64,000 nucleotides of DNA from an uncultured Oscillospiraceae bacterium (GTDB taxonomy: Bacteria; Bacillota; Clostridia; Oscillospirales; Ruminococcaceae): positions 1 to 64,000 of the forward strand of contig CAKSPU010000001.1 of NCBI GenBank assembly GCA_934486875.1, given 5' to 3'. The first letter of the stretch is position 1, and each line of letters begins with the position of its first letter. A model generated the notes under the pieces. The model ran no database searches. It was given only the letters and a program-made list of their open reading frames with translations, and had not been told where the DNA came from. Shown here piece by piece: positions 33,650-42,339 of the stretch. The translations under genes were made by a program, and so were the position numbers.

Positions 33650-35509
33650 TTACATAAATTTCTTTGTGATAATGGTGTCTCCCGCCTGTAGGAATGTTAC
33701 GTTGAATATATTGCTGTCAAGCAGTCGTGTTACTTCGTTTATGTGTATCTCGGAGTTTGGATATGCTGTGCCGAGGACGTTTACGGACACACGGTCGGTA
33801 TTGTGTATCCGGGACTCTATCTCGTTTATGTCGTCATTTACACGGCTCAGTGACTGCTCTTTCATACGAATGGCAATGCCGAGCTTTATGTACATATCGT
33901 TTTTGTTAAGCTCTGCGGAGGGGAGAGAATGTCTCAGATGCTCCGCACCCTTTTTCAGAGTGTTGATATCACGCTCTATCTCAGCCTTAAAAGCCTTTGC
34001 GGCAGAAAGGCGTTCGCTCATCGTTGCACTCTTGCCCACGGTTATTATGGTCTTTACAAAGCTCCTGTTTCCAAGGTTCTGAGCGGTTATTTTACAGCTT
34101 GCGGTAAGTTCGCCGCCGCAGATAACGCCCTTGCTGCCCTTGACGATTATCTCGGTGCCCGCTTCTATTTTGCTTGTGAGAATGTAATTTGCCTTAACGT
34201 CCTGCCCTGCGTAAACAACGGCATTTTCGAGATATTCCGCATAAACGCCGCCCTGAGCGGAGATATATCCCGAATCGTTGGCGTTTACTCCGCCGATGAC
34301 CACCACATTGTTCCCTGCGGACACATATGCGCTCTGGATATAGCCCTCAACTATCACATCGCCCTTTGCGCTGATAATGGAGCCCTCGCCCACATTTCCC
34401 TTGACACGGACGGTTCCGTCATAGAAAACGTTTCCGTAAAGGCGGTTGACGTTGCCCTTTATCACAAGAACGTCCTGAATGTCGATAGTGTAGTTGTTTT
34501 CGTCAAAGATAACATAGCCGTCTTTTCTTGCAACATATGTTACCCTGTCGGGGCGGAGAGTTATATCCTTTCCCTTAAGGGACGGCAGGTCCTTGCCCGA
34601 TACCTCTTCGATAATATTGCCGTCAACGGTTTTTCCGTCCCTGCCCTTTACGGCAGGGGTGTATATGGCAACGGGCTGACCTGTTTTCACCATATCCACG
34701 AAATCCACCGTGGCAAAATCCATAGTGCCGTCTTTTCTGACATAGGGCGTGGGAGGCTCGAATTTGCGCCACAGCATTCTGTAGCTGCCGTCACAGCCCT
34801 TTTGCAGCTGCTCGCCCTTCGCTGCAAGGACTTCTCCCGCAGCGCTGCCCTTTTCCGAAAGGAGCTTTATGTTTTCGTCAATATATCCGAAGGTTATGTC
34901 ATGATCCTCAAGGAGGGAATACAGTTCGTTTTCCGTTATATTGCAGCCCTTCGGCAGCTGTACGTAGGCTTCCATAAGGTCATCTGTCAGTCTTATGGAG
35001 ATGCCTGTTTCGCAGTCGGTGTATGTTTTGCCGAAGCCGTGGGGATCGGCGTAATATTTTGCGGAAAAAAGCTCTGAACGCTTTTGGTGCATATCGGTTG
35101 TGCTGTAAATGAGCTTTGCGTAGGAATATGTGTCAATGCCCTCTTCAAGCCCACGGCGGATCTCACGCATCTGAGAGTCGGAATATAAGGGGTCGGCATA
35201 TTCCGAAACGTCAATGCCCGATTCAAGCCCCTTTCGTATCTGCCGCATCTGCTCCCAGGAAAAATCGGTGCTGTCATAGGGCTTTACGTCAAGCTTTTCT
35301 TCAAGACCTATGCGTATCTCGTGGAGCTGGAAGCCTGTGTATTCGTCATTGACATAGGGAGCGAGGTCAACGCCGTTTTTCTTTGCAAGCTCAAATTCCC
35401 TGTCACGCTCCTTGGTGTACTCATCAACAACATAGCTCTCGGTCCCGACCATATTTTCGCATTCTTCAAGAAGCTTTTTCAGATCATCTTCAAACAGCAG
35501 CTCCGACAT
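33650..35509 (-). CDS. FapA/DUF342-family protein with N-terminal QMRxIRxGLE repeats
   Basis: The ~619-residue protein ends in a DUF342/FapA-type region (~175-619) with a right-handed beta-helix-like set of short hydrophobic repeats (GTVRVKGNVGEGSIISAKGD) and a coiled-coil tail. Residues ~58-158 hold three to four ~26-residue repeats such as QMRQIRKGLESGIDVSEYAD. ATG at 35509 has SD GAGGAG with 8-base spacing; GTG at 35518 overlaps the SD. FapA relatives affect flagella, envelope or polymerisation of surface structures, but no flagellar genes are here. It is co-transcribed with the HD-GYP gene. Confidence 0.8.
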   Translation of the reverse strand: MSELLFEDDLKKLLEECENMVGTESYVVDEYTKERDREFELAKKNGVDLAPYVNDEYTGFQLHEIRIGLEEKLDVKPYDSTDFSWEQMRQIRKGLESGIDVSEYADPLYSDSQMREIRRGLEEGIDTYSYAKLIYSTTDMHQKRSELFSAKYYADPHGFGKTYTDCETGISIRLTDDLMEAYVQLPKGCNITENELYSLLEDHDITFGYIDENIKLLSEKGSAAGEVLAAKGEQLQKGCDGSYRMLWRKFEPPTPYVRKDGTMDFATVDFVDMVKTGQPVAIYTPAVKGRDGKTVDGNIIEEVSGKDLPSLKGKDITLRPDRVTYVARKDGYVIFDENNYTIDIQDVLVIKGNVNRLYGNVFYDGTVRVKGNVGEGSIISAKGDVIVEGYIQSAYVSAGNNVVVIGGVNANDSGYISAQGGVYAEYLENAVVYAGQDVKANYILTSKIEAGTEIIVKGSKGVICGGELTASCKITAQNLGNRSFVKTIITVGKSATMSERLSAAKAFKAEIERDINTLKKGAEHLRHSLPSAELNKNDMYIKLGIAIRMKEQSLSRVNDDINEIESRIHNTDRVSVNVLGTAYPNSEIHINEVTRLLDSNIFNVTFLQAGDTIITKKFM

Positions 35510-35987
35510 ATATTTCACTCCTCATCACGGATAAATAAAATCCCGAAAATTGTCGATATTTATACGAATAATATTATACAGCAATCTGCAGTCTATGATG
35601 TAAACATACTTATATATAAGTGTTAACTTTTGGAATAAATTCACAATTGTGCGTTATATTTTTAAACAATGCGTTCGTTGGGAAAATGAGATGACAACAG
35701 GGAAAACGGCGGGTCATACATAAAAAATGAACATTGGCATACTTGGATAGTTTACACAAAATTCATTGATTCGACTGTTAATAAGTGTGAAATTGTGACT
35801 TTATATGGTATAAAATAAAATGTGTAGTATGCCTGCCTCTGTATATGATATAATTTTTAGACATAAAACATCGGCAGCTTGTTTGTTACGGCTCGCAACA
35901 GACAGACAAAATGCCGCAGACAAGCCTTGTGCGACACGCAGTCAGAGCTTTATCCATAAGCTTTACAAAAAGATTCGGGAGGATTTT
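35510..35987. other. 478-bp divergent intergenic region, no gene seen
   Basis: This gap separates the minus-strand FapA/HD-GYP unit from the plus-strand HD-GYP/HPt unit. It is A/T-rich with GGTATAAAAT near 35808-35816 as a possible -10 for the rightward unit. The open frame upstream of 35988 has no SD and is not taken as coding. No hairpin or riboswitch fold was recognised. Confidence 0.5.
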
Positions 35988-37523
35988 ATGGGCACGGAAA
36001 AAACAAAAGAAAGATCGACGATACTTATTGTTGACGACTCCGAAATGAACAGGGAGATGCTTTCGGAGATACTGAGAGATGACTACAACACCCTTGAAGC
36101 CGCTGACGGTGCAGAAGCCGTTGCTGTACTCAAAGAGCACGAGCACGAGATAGATCTTGTGCTGCTGGACATCGTTATGCCCGGTATGGACGGCTTTGAG
36201 GTGCTTTCAATTATGAACAGATATAACTGGATAGAATATATCCCCGTTATTATGATCTCCTCCGAGGGCGATTTCTCATACATAAAGAAAGCCTATGACC
36301 TTGGCGCTGCCGACTATATCCAGCGTCCCTATGAGAGCTATCCCATTCACCGAAGGATAGGCAACACACTTATGCTCTACAACAAGCAGAAAAGACTGCT
36401 GAACATCGTTGAGGAGCAGGTTTATGCCAAGGAAAAGGACAACAGGATGATGATAAACATTCTGGGCCACATCGTTGAGTTCAGAAACGGTGAGAGCGGA
36501 ATGCACGTTCACCATATCCAGACCATCACAAAGCTCCTGCTCAGAAAGCTTGTGAAAAAGACCGACAAATACGAGCTCACCGACAATGATATCCTCCAGA
36601 TAATCACTGCCTCGGCTCTTCACGATATCGGAAAAATATCCATTGACGACAAGATACTCAATAAGCCCGGCAGGCTTACAGGCGAGGAGTTTGCCATTAT
36701 GAAGACCCACGCCGCTGTGGGAGCGGAGATACTTAAAAGTCTCCCCGTTTATCAGGACAAGGGGCTTGTCCACGTGGCTTATCAGATATGCCGCTGGCAC
36801 CACGAGCGCTATGACGGCAGGGGATATCCCGACGGTCTGAAGGGCGAGGAGATACCCATTTCCGCACAGGTGGTTTCCCTTGCGGACGTTTATGATGCGC
36901 TTACAAGCGAGCGATGCTATAAAAAGGCGTTTTCCCACGAAAAGGCTATGGAGATGATCTTAAACGGCGAGTGCGGCGCATTCAATCCACTGCTTCTTGA
37001 ATGCCTTAAAGAGCTTGGCAGCACGGGGATCGCTGCGGCTCTCGACGCAGATGCAAGGGGAGATATGGACGATCAGCTCCTTATGCGTGTCACCGAAGAG
37101 CTCATCGAGGACAAGATATCAGATTCATCGACCCACGGCTCTCAGCTTTTCGAGGAGGAGCATTCAAAGAGAGTGTTCTTTACCGAGGATATCAGGGAGA
37201 TACAGTTTGAGTATGATTCCCGTGTGAAAACTATCGTGCTTTCGCCTTACGGAGCAAGGTTCCTCGGTATGGAAAACAGCGTTGTTTATGAAGATCGGAT
37301 AAAAAATGAGCTTCTTGGGGAAAAGTGTGAGGTGCTCAGAGCAGCTCTTCACAGAACAACTCCCGAAAAGCCCGGGATCGAGCCTATGAACGAGGTGCTT
37401 ACATACAACGGCAGCACACGTTCATATGTTATAAAGGCGATGTCTCTCTGGTCAAACGAGAGTGAGCCAAAATATGTCGGAGCGCTGGGCAGGATAATCG
37501 ACGTTTCCGACGGCGTGAAATAA
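35988..37523 (+). CDS. response regulator with HD-GYP phosphodiesterase and C-terminal PAS-like domain
   Basis: The 511-residue protein has an intact receiver (~10-130; LIVDDSEMN, phospho-acceptor Asp61 in LLDIVMPGMDG). A linker and an HD-GYP domain (~170-365) follow with ASALHDIGK and RWHHERYDGRGYPDG. A C-terminal ~115-residue domain (~395-510) looks PAS-like (FEYDSRVKTIVLSPYGAR). The start at 35988 has GGGAGGATTTT upstream. It would hydrolyse c-di-GMP in response to phosphorylation. An HPt gene begins 33 bases downstream, so a phosphorelay input is likely, but the kinase is elsewhere. Confidence 0.9.
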   Translation: MGTEKTKERSTILIVDDSEMNREMLSEILRDDYNTLEAADGAEAVAVLKEHEHEIDLVLLDIVMPGMDGFEVLSIMNRYNWIEYIPVIMISSEGDFSYIKKAYDLGAADYIQRPYESYPIHRRIGNTLMLYNKQKRLLNIVEEQVYAKEKDNRMMINILGHIVEFRNGESGMHVHHIQTITKLLLRKLVKKTDKYELTDNDILQIITASALHDIGKISIDDKILNKPGRLTGEEFAIMKTHAAVGAEILKSLPVYQDKGLVHVAYQICRWHHERYDGRGYPDGLKGEEIPISAQVVSLADVYDALTSERCYKKAFSHEKAMEMILNGECGAFNPLLLECLKELGSTGIAAALDADARGDMDDQLLMRVTEELIEDKISDSSTHGSQLFEEEHSKRVFFTEDIREIQFEYDSRVKTIVLSPYGARFLGMENSVVYEDRIKNELLGEKCEVLRAALHRTTPEKPGIEPMNEVLTYNGSTRSYVIKAMSLWSNESEPKYVGALGRIIDVSDGVK

Positions 37524-37556
37524 TTTTTGATTTTTTCTGTAAGGAGATACCAAGCA

Positions 37557-37901
37557 ATGACCATTGAAGAATGCTACACAAAATTCGGCGGAAATTACAG
37601 CGGTGTGCTGGGCAGACTGGGCAGCGAAGCTCTTATAAAAAAATTTCTGGGCAAGTTTCTGAATGACGAAAGCTATGAGAATATTTTCAAAAATCTTGAA
37701 AGCGGCAATAATGAAGAAGCATTCCGTGCCGTACATACCCTTAAGGGCATATGCCAGAATTTGGGATTTGACAGGCTTTTCGTTTCCGCAAACACCGTGA
37801 CCGAAGCGCTCAGAAACGGCAAAAACGATGTAAATGACGAAATGCTCGCCGCTCTCAAAGCGGATTATGAGCTTACCGCCGAAGCTATCAAAGGTCTTTG
37901 A
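37557..37901 (+). CDS. histidine phosphotransfer (HPt) domain protein
   Basis: The 114-residue stand-alone HPt protein carries the phosphorylatable His60 in AFRAVHTLKGICQNLGF; the preceding FLGKFLNDESYENIF and the following helices fit a four-helix bundle. AAGGAG 10-11 bases before the ATG at 37557 supports the start. It is translated from the same message as the HD-GYP response regulator, for which it may be the phosphodonor or phosphate sink. No hybrid kinase is in the window. Confidence 0.9.
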   Translation: MTIEECYTKFGGNYSGVLGRLGSEALIKKFLGKFLNDESYENIFKNLESGNNEEAFRAVHTLKGICQNLGFDRLFVSANTVTEALRNGKNDVNDEMLAALKADYELTAEAIKGL

Positions 37902-38010
37902 TAAATGAGAGTCACAGTTATACACGGACAGAATCACCACGGCTCAACATACCATCTCGCCCACTGACGCAAAATACCCTTGGTGATTTGAACCTTTTTA
38001 TTAGTATTAG

Positions 38011-38046
38011 AGCCCTCTTCCCGTTTGTTCGGGAAGAGGGCTTTTA
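38011..38046. terminator. bidirectional terminator between HPt and araC-type genes
   Basis: A perfect 12-bp stem AGCCCTCTTCCC / GGGAAGAGGGCT with an 8-base loop and flanking T-run. TTATTAGTAT just upstream matches the end of family A. Confidence 0.88.
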
Positions 38047-38928
38047 CTTTAGCATACAATGCGCTCCCATAGCCTTTCGGTACTCCCTGGGCGAATACCC
38101 TACGGCTTTTCTGAACTGTCTGCTGAAATTGGAAAGATTGCCGAAGCCCACCTCAAATGCCGTTTCAGATGATGAAAGGTCGGTGTTCGCAAGAAGCTCG
38201 CAGGCGGCTCTGATACGGGTCATAGTGACATATTCCATAACGCTCATTCCCGTTACCTTTTTGAACTTGCCCATAAAATAGCTTTCGCTGAGATGAACAA
38301 TGTCCGCAAGCTTTTTTACGGTAAGCTCGGCGCTGTAATTGTTTCTGATGTACTCCTGAGCTTTCAGGATATTCTTATCTGAGACCGTTCGCTCCGAATC
38401 ACAGGACATCGCTCCGCTTTTTATTATGAGCCAGAACAGCTTCATAAGCTCGCTTTTGAGCATAAGGTCGCCCTCGCCGCTGTTTTCCTTGGCAAAGCTC
38501 ATTATATTTTCCATTGCCATACGTATCTGCGGGTAATGGCTGTTGTTTTCCGTAACGGGCAGGTCAAGGACGGTGTTTTCCGCAAAAAGTGGGCTTAGGA
38601 CTTCGGCATAGCAGCGGTCCTCGGAGCTTCCGCAGAGCATCGACCTGTTGAAAACTATGGTGTCATAGATAAGCTTTCCGCTGTTCTCGCTGAATATGGA
38701 ATGAAGTCTGTCGGGCAGGACTATCACTATATCCCCGCTGACGGCTGTAAAGCTGTGACCGCCGCAGCTGAAAAGCCCTCTGCCCTCACGAATGTAGTTT
38801 ATCTCAAATTCGCTGTGAAAGTGGAGGGGTACGCAGGGATAAAAATTCGGTATCACACATTTGTAGTAGGTATATGGGATATACAGCGAGCTGTGCCTGC
38901 ATTTTTCCTCGTATGCGGTATCTTTCAC
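38044..38928 (-). CDS. AraC-family transcriptional regulator
   Basis: This ~295-residue regulator has an N-terminal cupin sensor (PLHFHSEFEINYIREGRG, GDIVIVLPDRLHS) and a C-terminal AraC double helix-turn-helix (LTVKKLADIVHLSESYFMGK; GFGNLSNFSRQFRKAVGYSP). GTG at 38928 is chosen because AAAGGAGG is 7 bases upstream; a longer frame has no SD. It is divergent from the GH13 gene across a 270-bp gap, so it most likely activates that gene in response to a sugar. Confidence 0.9.
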   Translation of the reverse strand: MKDTAYEEKCRHSSLYIPYTYYKCVIPNFYPCVPLHFHSEFEINYIREGRGLFSCGGHSFTAVSGDIVIVLPDRLHSIFSENSGKLIYDTIVFNRSMLCGSSEDRCYAEVLSPLFAENTVLDLPVTENNSHYPQIRMAMENIMSFAKENSGEGDLMLKSELMKLFWLIIKSGAMSCDSERTVSDKNILKAQEYIRNNYSAELTVKKLADIVHLSESYFMGKFKKVTGMSVMEYVTMTRIRAACELLANTDLSSSETAFEVGFGNLSNFSRQFRKAVGYSPREYRKAMGAHCMLK

Positions 38929-39048
38929 CAAAAAGCCTCCTTTAAAGTAGGATAGTATCATTATACAGTATATTTATAATAGAATTTTATTTATTTAAGT
39001 AGTATTATATCATATAGAAGCAAATATTTCAAGGGGAGAATTTTTACG

Positions 39049-39110
39049 GACCTGTCTTCATAAGAAATGTGTGTGGATTTTCGAGCATAATTTTATTGCA
39101 GACAAGGCAA
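39049..39110 (-). mobile_element. family B MITE-like element, partial copy
   Basis: GGACCTGTCTTCATAAGAAA and the following ~40 bases (TTTTCGAGCATAATTTTATT, GCAGACAAGGC) match, in reverse orientation, the right half of the full family B element at 49529-49689. The other half is missing or too diverged to recognise. It lies in the promoter region between the AraC and GH13 genes. Confidence 0.75.
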
Positions 39111-39199
39111 CAAACGCAATGGCTGCTCATATCCCCGAAAAAATTTACCCAATAGGCAAAAAAGAGAGCAAATAAAAATTATCATCAGGAGGAAAAATT

Positions 39200-40741
39200 A
39201 TGAAAAACTGGCTTGACAATGCGGTATTTTACGAAATATACCCCCAGTCCTTCAATGACACCAACGGCGACGGCATTGGTGATTTCAACGGCATCACCGA
39301 AAAGCTTGATTACATCAAGGAGCTGGGCTGCAACGCAATATGGATAAATCCCTGCTTTGAGTCTCCTTTCGGAGATGCGGGCTATGATGTTTCCGATTAC
39401 TGCAAGGCAGCTCCCCGATACGGCACAAACGAGGACTTGAAGCGCCTTTTTGCGGAAGTTCACAAGCGTGATATGCACGTTCTCCTTGACCTTGTTCCGG
39501 GACACACAAGCGTACAGCACAAGTGGTTCAAGGAATCTATGAAAGCAGAGAAAAACGAATACACCGACCGCTATGTATGGACTGACAGCATCTGGGAGGA
39601 GCCGCAGGGAATGGGCTGTATCAGAGGTATCTCCGACCGTGACGGCTCCTGTGCGGTAAACTTTTTCTCCCATCAGCCTGCCCTGAATTACGGCTTCTAC
39701 AGGTGTGACCGCCCCTGGCAGCAGCCTATGGACGCAGAGGGCCCCAGGGCTACTCTTGAAGCTATGAAGGACGTTATGCGCTTCTGGCTGGGAATGGGCT
39801 GCGACGGCTTCCGTGTGGATATGGCAGGCTCTCTTGTAAAGAACGATGAGGACGGCAAGGGAACTATTAAGCTCTGGCAGAATGTAAGGGAATTTCTGGA
39901 CAGGGAATTTCCCGATGCGGCAATGGTATCCGAGTGGGGCGAGCCTGACAAGTCTATCAGCGGCGGCTTCCATATGGATTTCCTGCTTCATTTCGGCCCC
40001 TCTCATTACAATGACCTTTTCCGCTGCGAGGAACCGTTTTTCTCTGACAGGGGAAAGGGCGATGTTTCCGAGTTCGTGGCAAAATATATTGAGAACTACG
40101 AAAAGTCCGAGCGCAAGGGTCTTATCTGCATTCCCTCGGGCAACCACGATATGGACAGACTTGCCCGCTCCATCAAGGGCGATAATCTGAAAATTGCCTT
40201 TGCATTCCTCCTTTCAATGCCCGGCGCACCCTTTATCTATTACGGCGATGAGATAGGTATGAGGTATGTTGAGGGGCTTGATTCCGTTGAGGGCGGCTAT
40301 GGAAGAACAGGTTCACGTTCGCCTATGCAGTGGGACAATACCACAAACGCAGGCTTCAGCTCCGCCCCCAAGGAAGCGCTTTATATCAGGCAGGACGAAA
40401 GCGCAGACAGACCCACGGCAGCCGCTGAAATGGCTGATGAAAATTCCCTGTGGCACGAGGTGCAGCACCTTATCAGCATCAGGCAGGCTCACAAGGCACT
40501 TCTGAGCAAGGGAGAGATAGAATTTGTCTATGCGGAAAAGAACGAATACCCTCTTGCATATGTAAGAAGCGCAGGCGATGAAAGGATACTTGTTATCATC
40601 AATCCCGCAGACAGAGACGTTTCCTTTGAAAGCAGCCTTTCACTCGGTGAATGCATCTACAGCTTCGGCGGCACATCTTCCGCTGAAAACGGCAGGATAA
40701 ACGTTCCCGCAAAGAGCGCAGGATTTTATATCATTGGCTGA
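39200..40741 (+). CDS. GH13 alpha-glucosidase/amylase-family enzyme
   Basis: The 513-residue intracellular GH13 enzyme (no signal peptide) starts WLDNAVFYEIYPQSFNDTNG. Catalytic residues are the nucleophile Asp in DGFRVDMAG, the acid/base Glu in MVSEWGEP and the transition-state Asp in SGNHDMDR. Region I is unusual, with DLVPGHTS instead of the common NHTS, and QPALNYG replaces QPDLN. A C-terminal beta-sandwich ends the protein. It resembles oligo-1,6-glucosidases and related exo-acting enzymes that act on maltodextrins, isomaltose or sucrose; specificity cannot be assigned. AGGAGG precedes the ATG. AraC-type regulator divergent. Confidence 0.88.
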   Translation: MKNWLDNAVFYEIYPQSFNDTNGDGIGDFNGITEKLDYIKELGCNAIWINPCFESPFGDAGYDVSDYCKAAPRYGTNEDLKRLFAEVHKRDMHVLLDLVPGHTSVQHKWFKESMKAEKNEYTDRYVWTDSIWEEPQGMGCIRGISDRDGSCAVNFFSHQPALNYGFYRCDRPWQQPMDAEGPRATLEAMKDVMRFWLGMGCDGFRVDMAGSLVKNDEDGKGTIKLWQNVREFLDREFPDAAMVSEWGEPDKSISGGFHMDFLLHFGPSHYNDLFRCEEPFFSDRGKGDVSEFVAKYIENYEKSERKGLICIPSGNHDMDRLARSIKGDNLKIAFAFLLSMPGAPFIYYGDEIGMRYVEGLDSVEGGYGRTGSRSPMQWDNTTNAGFSSAPKEALYIRQDESADRPTAAAEMADENSLWHEVQHLISIRQAHKALLSKGEIEFVYAEKNEYPLAYVRSAGDERILVIINPADRDVSFESSLSLGECIYSFGGTSSAENGRINVPAKSAGFYIIG

Positions 40742-40763
40742 TAATATTTATCTGTATAAACAG

Positions 40764-40802
40764 AAAGCTCCTGACCCGTCTATCGGCGGGTCGGGAGCTT
40801 TT
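40764..40802. terminator. bidirectional terminator
   Basis: AAAGCTCCTGACCCG pairs with CGGGTCGGGAGCTTT. A-run and T-run flank it. It closes the GH13 gene and the convergent gltBD operon. Confidence 0.9.
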
Positions 40803-40817
40803 GTATTCGTTGTTTTT

Positions 40818-42311
40818 TTATCTGAGTGTGGTATATCCCATAAGGTACTCGTCAACAGCCTTGGCTGCTTCTCTTCCCTCTCTGATAGCCCATACCACAA
40901 GGGACTGACCTCTGTGCATATCGCCTGCGGTGAACACCTTTTCCACATTGGTTTTGTAGCTTTCGGGAGATGCTGTGGCAACGTTTGTCCTGCCGTTGAG
41001 TTCTACGCCGAACGCATCTGCAATGTACTTTTCGGTGCCGAGGAAGCCTGCTGCGATAAGTACAAGGTCTGCGGGGATAATTTCCTCGCTGCCCCTTACC
41101 TGCTCCATCTTCATTCTGCCTGTAGCTTCGTCCTTTACGGGCTGGAGACGGATAGTTTCGATAGAATGGATATGACCCTTGTCGTCCTTGATGAACTGCT
41201 TTACGGTGGTCTGATAGATTCTTGGGTCGTGACCGAATACCGCAATGGCTTCTTCCTGACCGTAATCGGTCTTGTTTACTCTGGGCCATTCGGGCCAGGG
41301 GTTGTTTACCGCACGGGTATCGGGGAGCTTGGGCATCATTTCAAGCTGTACAACGGACTTGCAGCCGTGACGGACAGATGTGCCTACGCAGTCATTTCCT
41401 GTATCGCCGCCGCCTATTACAACAACGTTCTTGTACTTTGCGCTGATGTAATATCCGTCGGAAAGATTTGAACCCATAAGGCTCTTGGTCGTGGCTTTGA
41501 GAAAATCCACCGCAAAGTAGATGCCGTCAGCGTCACGTCCCGGAGCTTCGATATTTCTGGGGTTGCCCGAGCCGCAGCAGAGAATTACTGCGTCATACTT
41601 CGAGGTAAGCTCCTCGGCGGTGATGTCAACACCTACATTAACGCCTGTTCTGAACTCAACGCCCTCGTCCTCCATAAGCCTGAGTCTTCTGTCAACAATA
41701 GACTTTTCAAGCTTCATATTGGGGATACCGTACATAAGCAGTCCGCCGGGGTGATCCTCACGCTCGAATACAGTCACTCTGTGACCTCTTCTGTTGAGCC
41801 TCTGAGCAGCTGCAAGACCCGAGGGTCCCGAGCCTACGACCGCAACTCTCTTGCCGGTTCTGACCGAGGGAGCGGAGGGCTCCATAAGTCCGTGGGAATA
41901 TGCATATTCGATAATGGAATACTCATTTTCCTTTACGGTAACAGGGTCGCCGTTCAGTCCGCAGGTACACGCCTTTTCGCAGAGCGCAGGGCATACCCTA
42001 GAAGTAAATTCGGGGAAGCTGTTTGTGAGCATAAGTCTGCGTGCAGCTTCGTCCATACTGTCGGTGTAGATGAGATCGTTCCACTCGGGGCAGAGGTTGT
42101 TGAGGGGGCAGCCCGATACCATTCCGTTGTGCAGGGGCTTTCCGTACTGGCAGAAGGGTACGCCGCAGTCCATACAGCGGGCTGCCTGCTTCTTTCTCTC
42201 CTCCATATTGAGGGGAGTGTGGAACTCACGGTAATTCTTTATTCTTTCAAGGGGTTCAAGACCCTCGTTTTCGGTTCTTTTATACTCTAAAAATCCTGTT
42301 GCTTTTCCCAT
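40818..42311 (-). CDS. gltD: glutamate synthase small subunit
   Basis: The 497-residue NADPH-glutamate synthase beta subunit has N-terminal cysteine clusters for 4Fe-4S centres (CMDCGVPFC, GCPLNNLCPEW). An FAD motif VAVVGSGPSGLAAAQRLNRR and an NADPH motif VVVIGGGDTGNDCVG follow. It passes electrons to GltB for making glutamate from 2-oxoglutarate and glutamine. The start at 42311 follows GGAAGAATGATTT. It lies 28 bases after gltB on the same strand, and both are transcribed from upstream of gltB. Confidence 0.97.
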   Translation of the reverse strand: MGKATGFLEYKRTENEGLEPLERIKNYREFHTPLNMEERKKQAARCMDCGVPFCQYGKPLHNGMVSGCPLNNLCPEWNDLIYTDSMDEAARRLMLTNSFPEFTSRVCPALCEKACTCGLNGDPVTVKENEYSIIEYAYSHGLMEPSAPSVRTGKRVAVVGSGPSGLAAAQRLNRRGHRVTVFEREDHPGGLLMYGIPNMKLEKSIVDRRLRLMEDEGVEFRTGVNVGVDITAEELTSKYDAVILCCGSGNPRNIEAPGRDADGIYFAVDFLKATTKSLMGSNLSDGYYISAKYKNVVVIGGGDTGNDCVGTSVRHGCKSVVQLEMMPKLPDTRAVNNPWPEWPRVNKTDYGQEEAIAVFGHDPRIYQTTVKQFIKDDKGHIHSIETIRLQPVKDEATGRMKMEQVRGSEEIIPADLVLIAAGFLGTEKYIADAFGVELNGRTNVATASPESYKTNVEKVFTAGDMHRGQSLVVWAIREGREAAKAVDEYLMGYTTLR

Positions 42312-42339
42312 AATAAATCATTCTTCCTTTCTGTCCCGA

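Noticed and set aside
33929-35077. 382-residue open frame opposite the FapA-like gene
   Set aside because: Antisense shadow; the minus-strand gene has clear repeats, SD and operon context.
39185-40147. 320-residue open frame opposite the GH13 gene
   Set aside because: The GH13 frame has all catalytic residues and a strong SD; the opposite frame has no motif.
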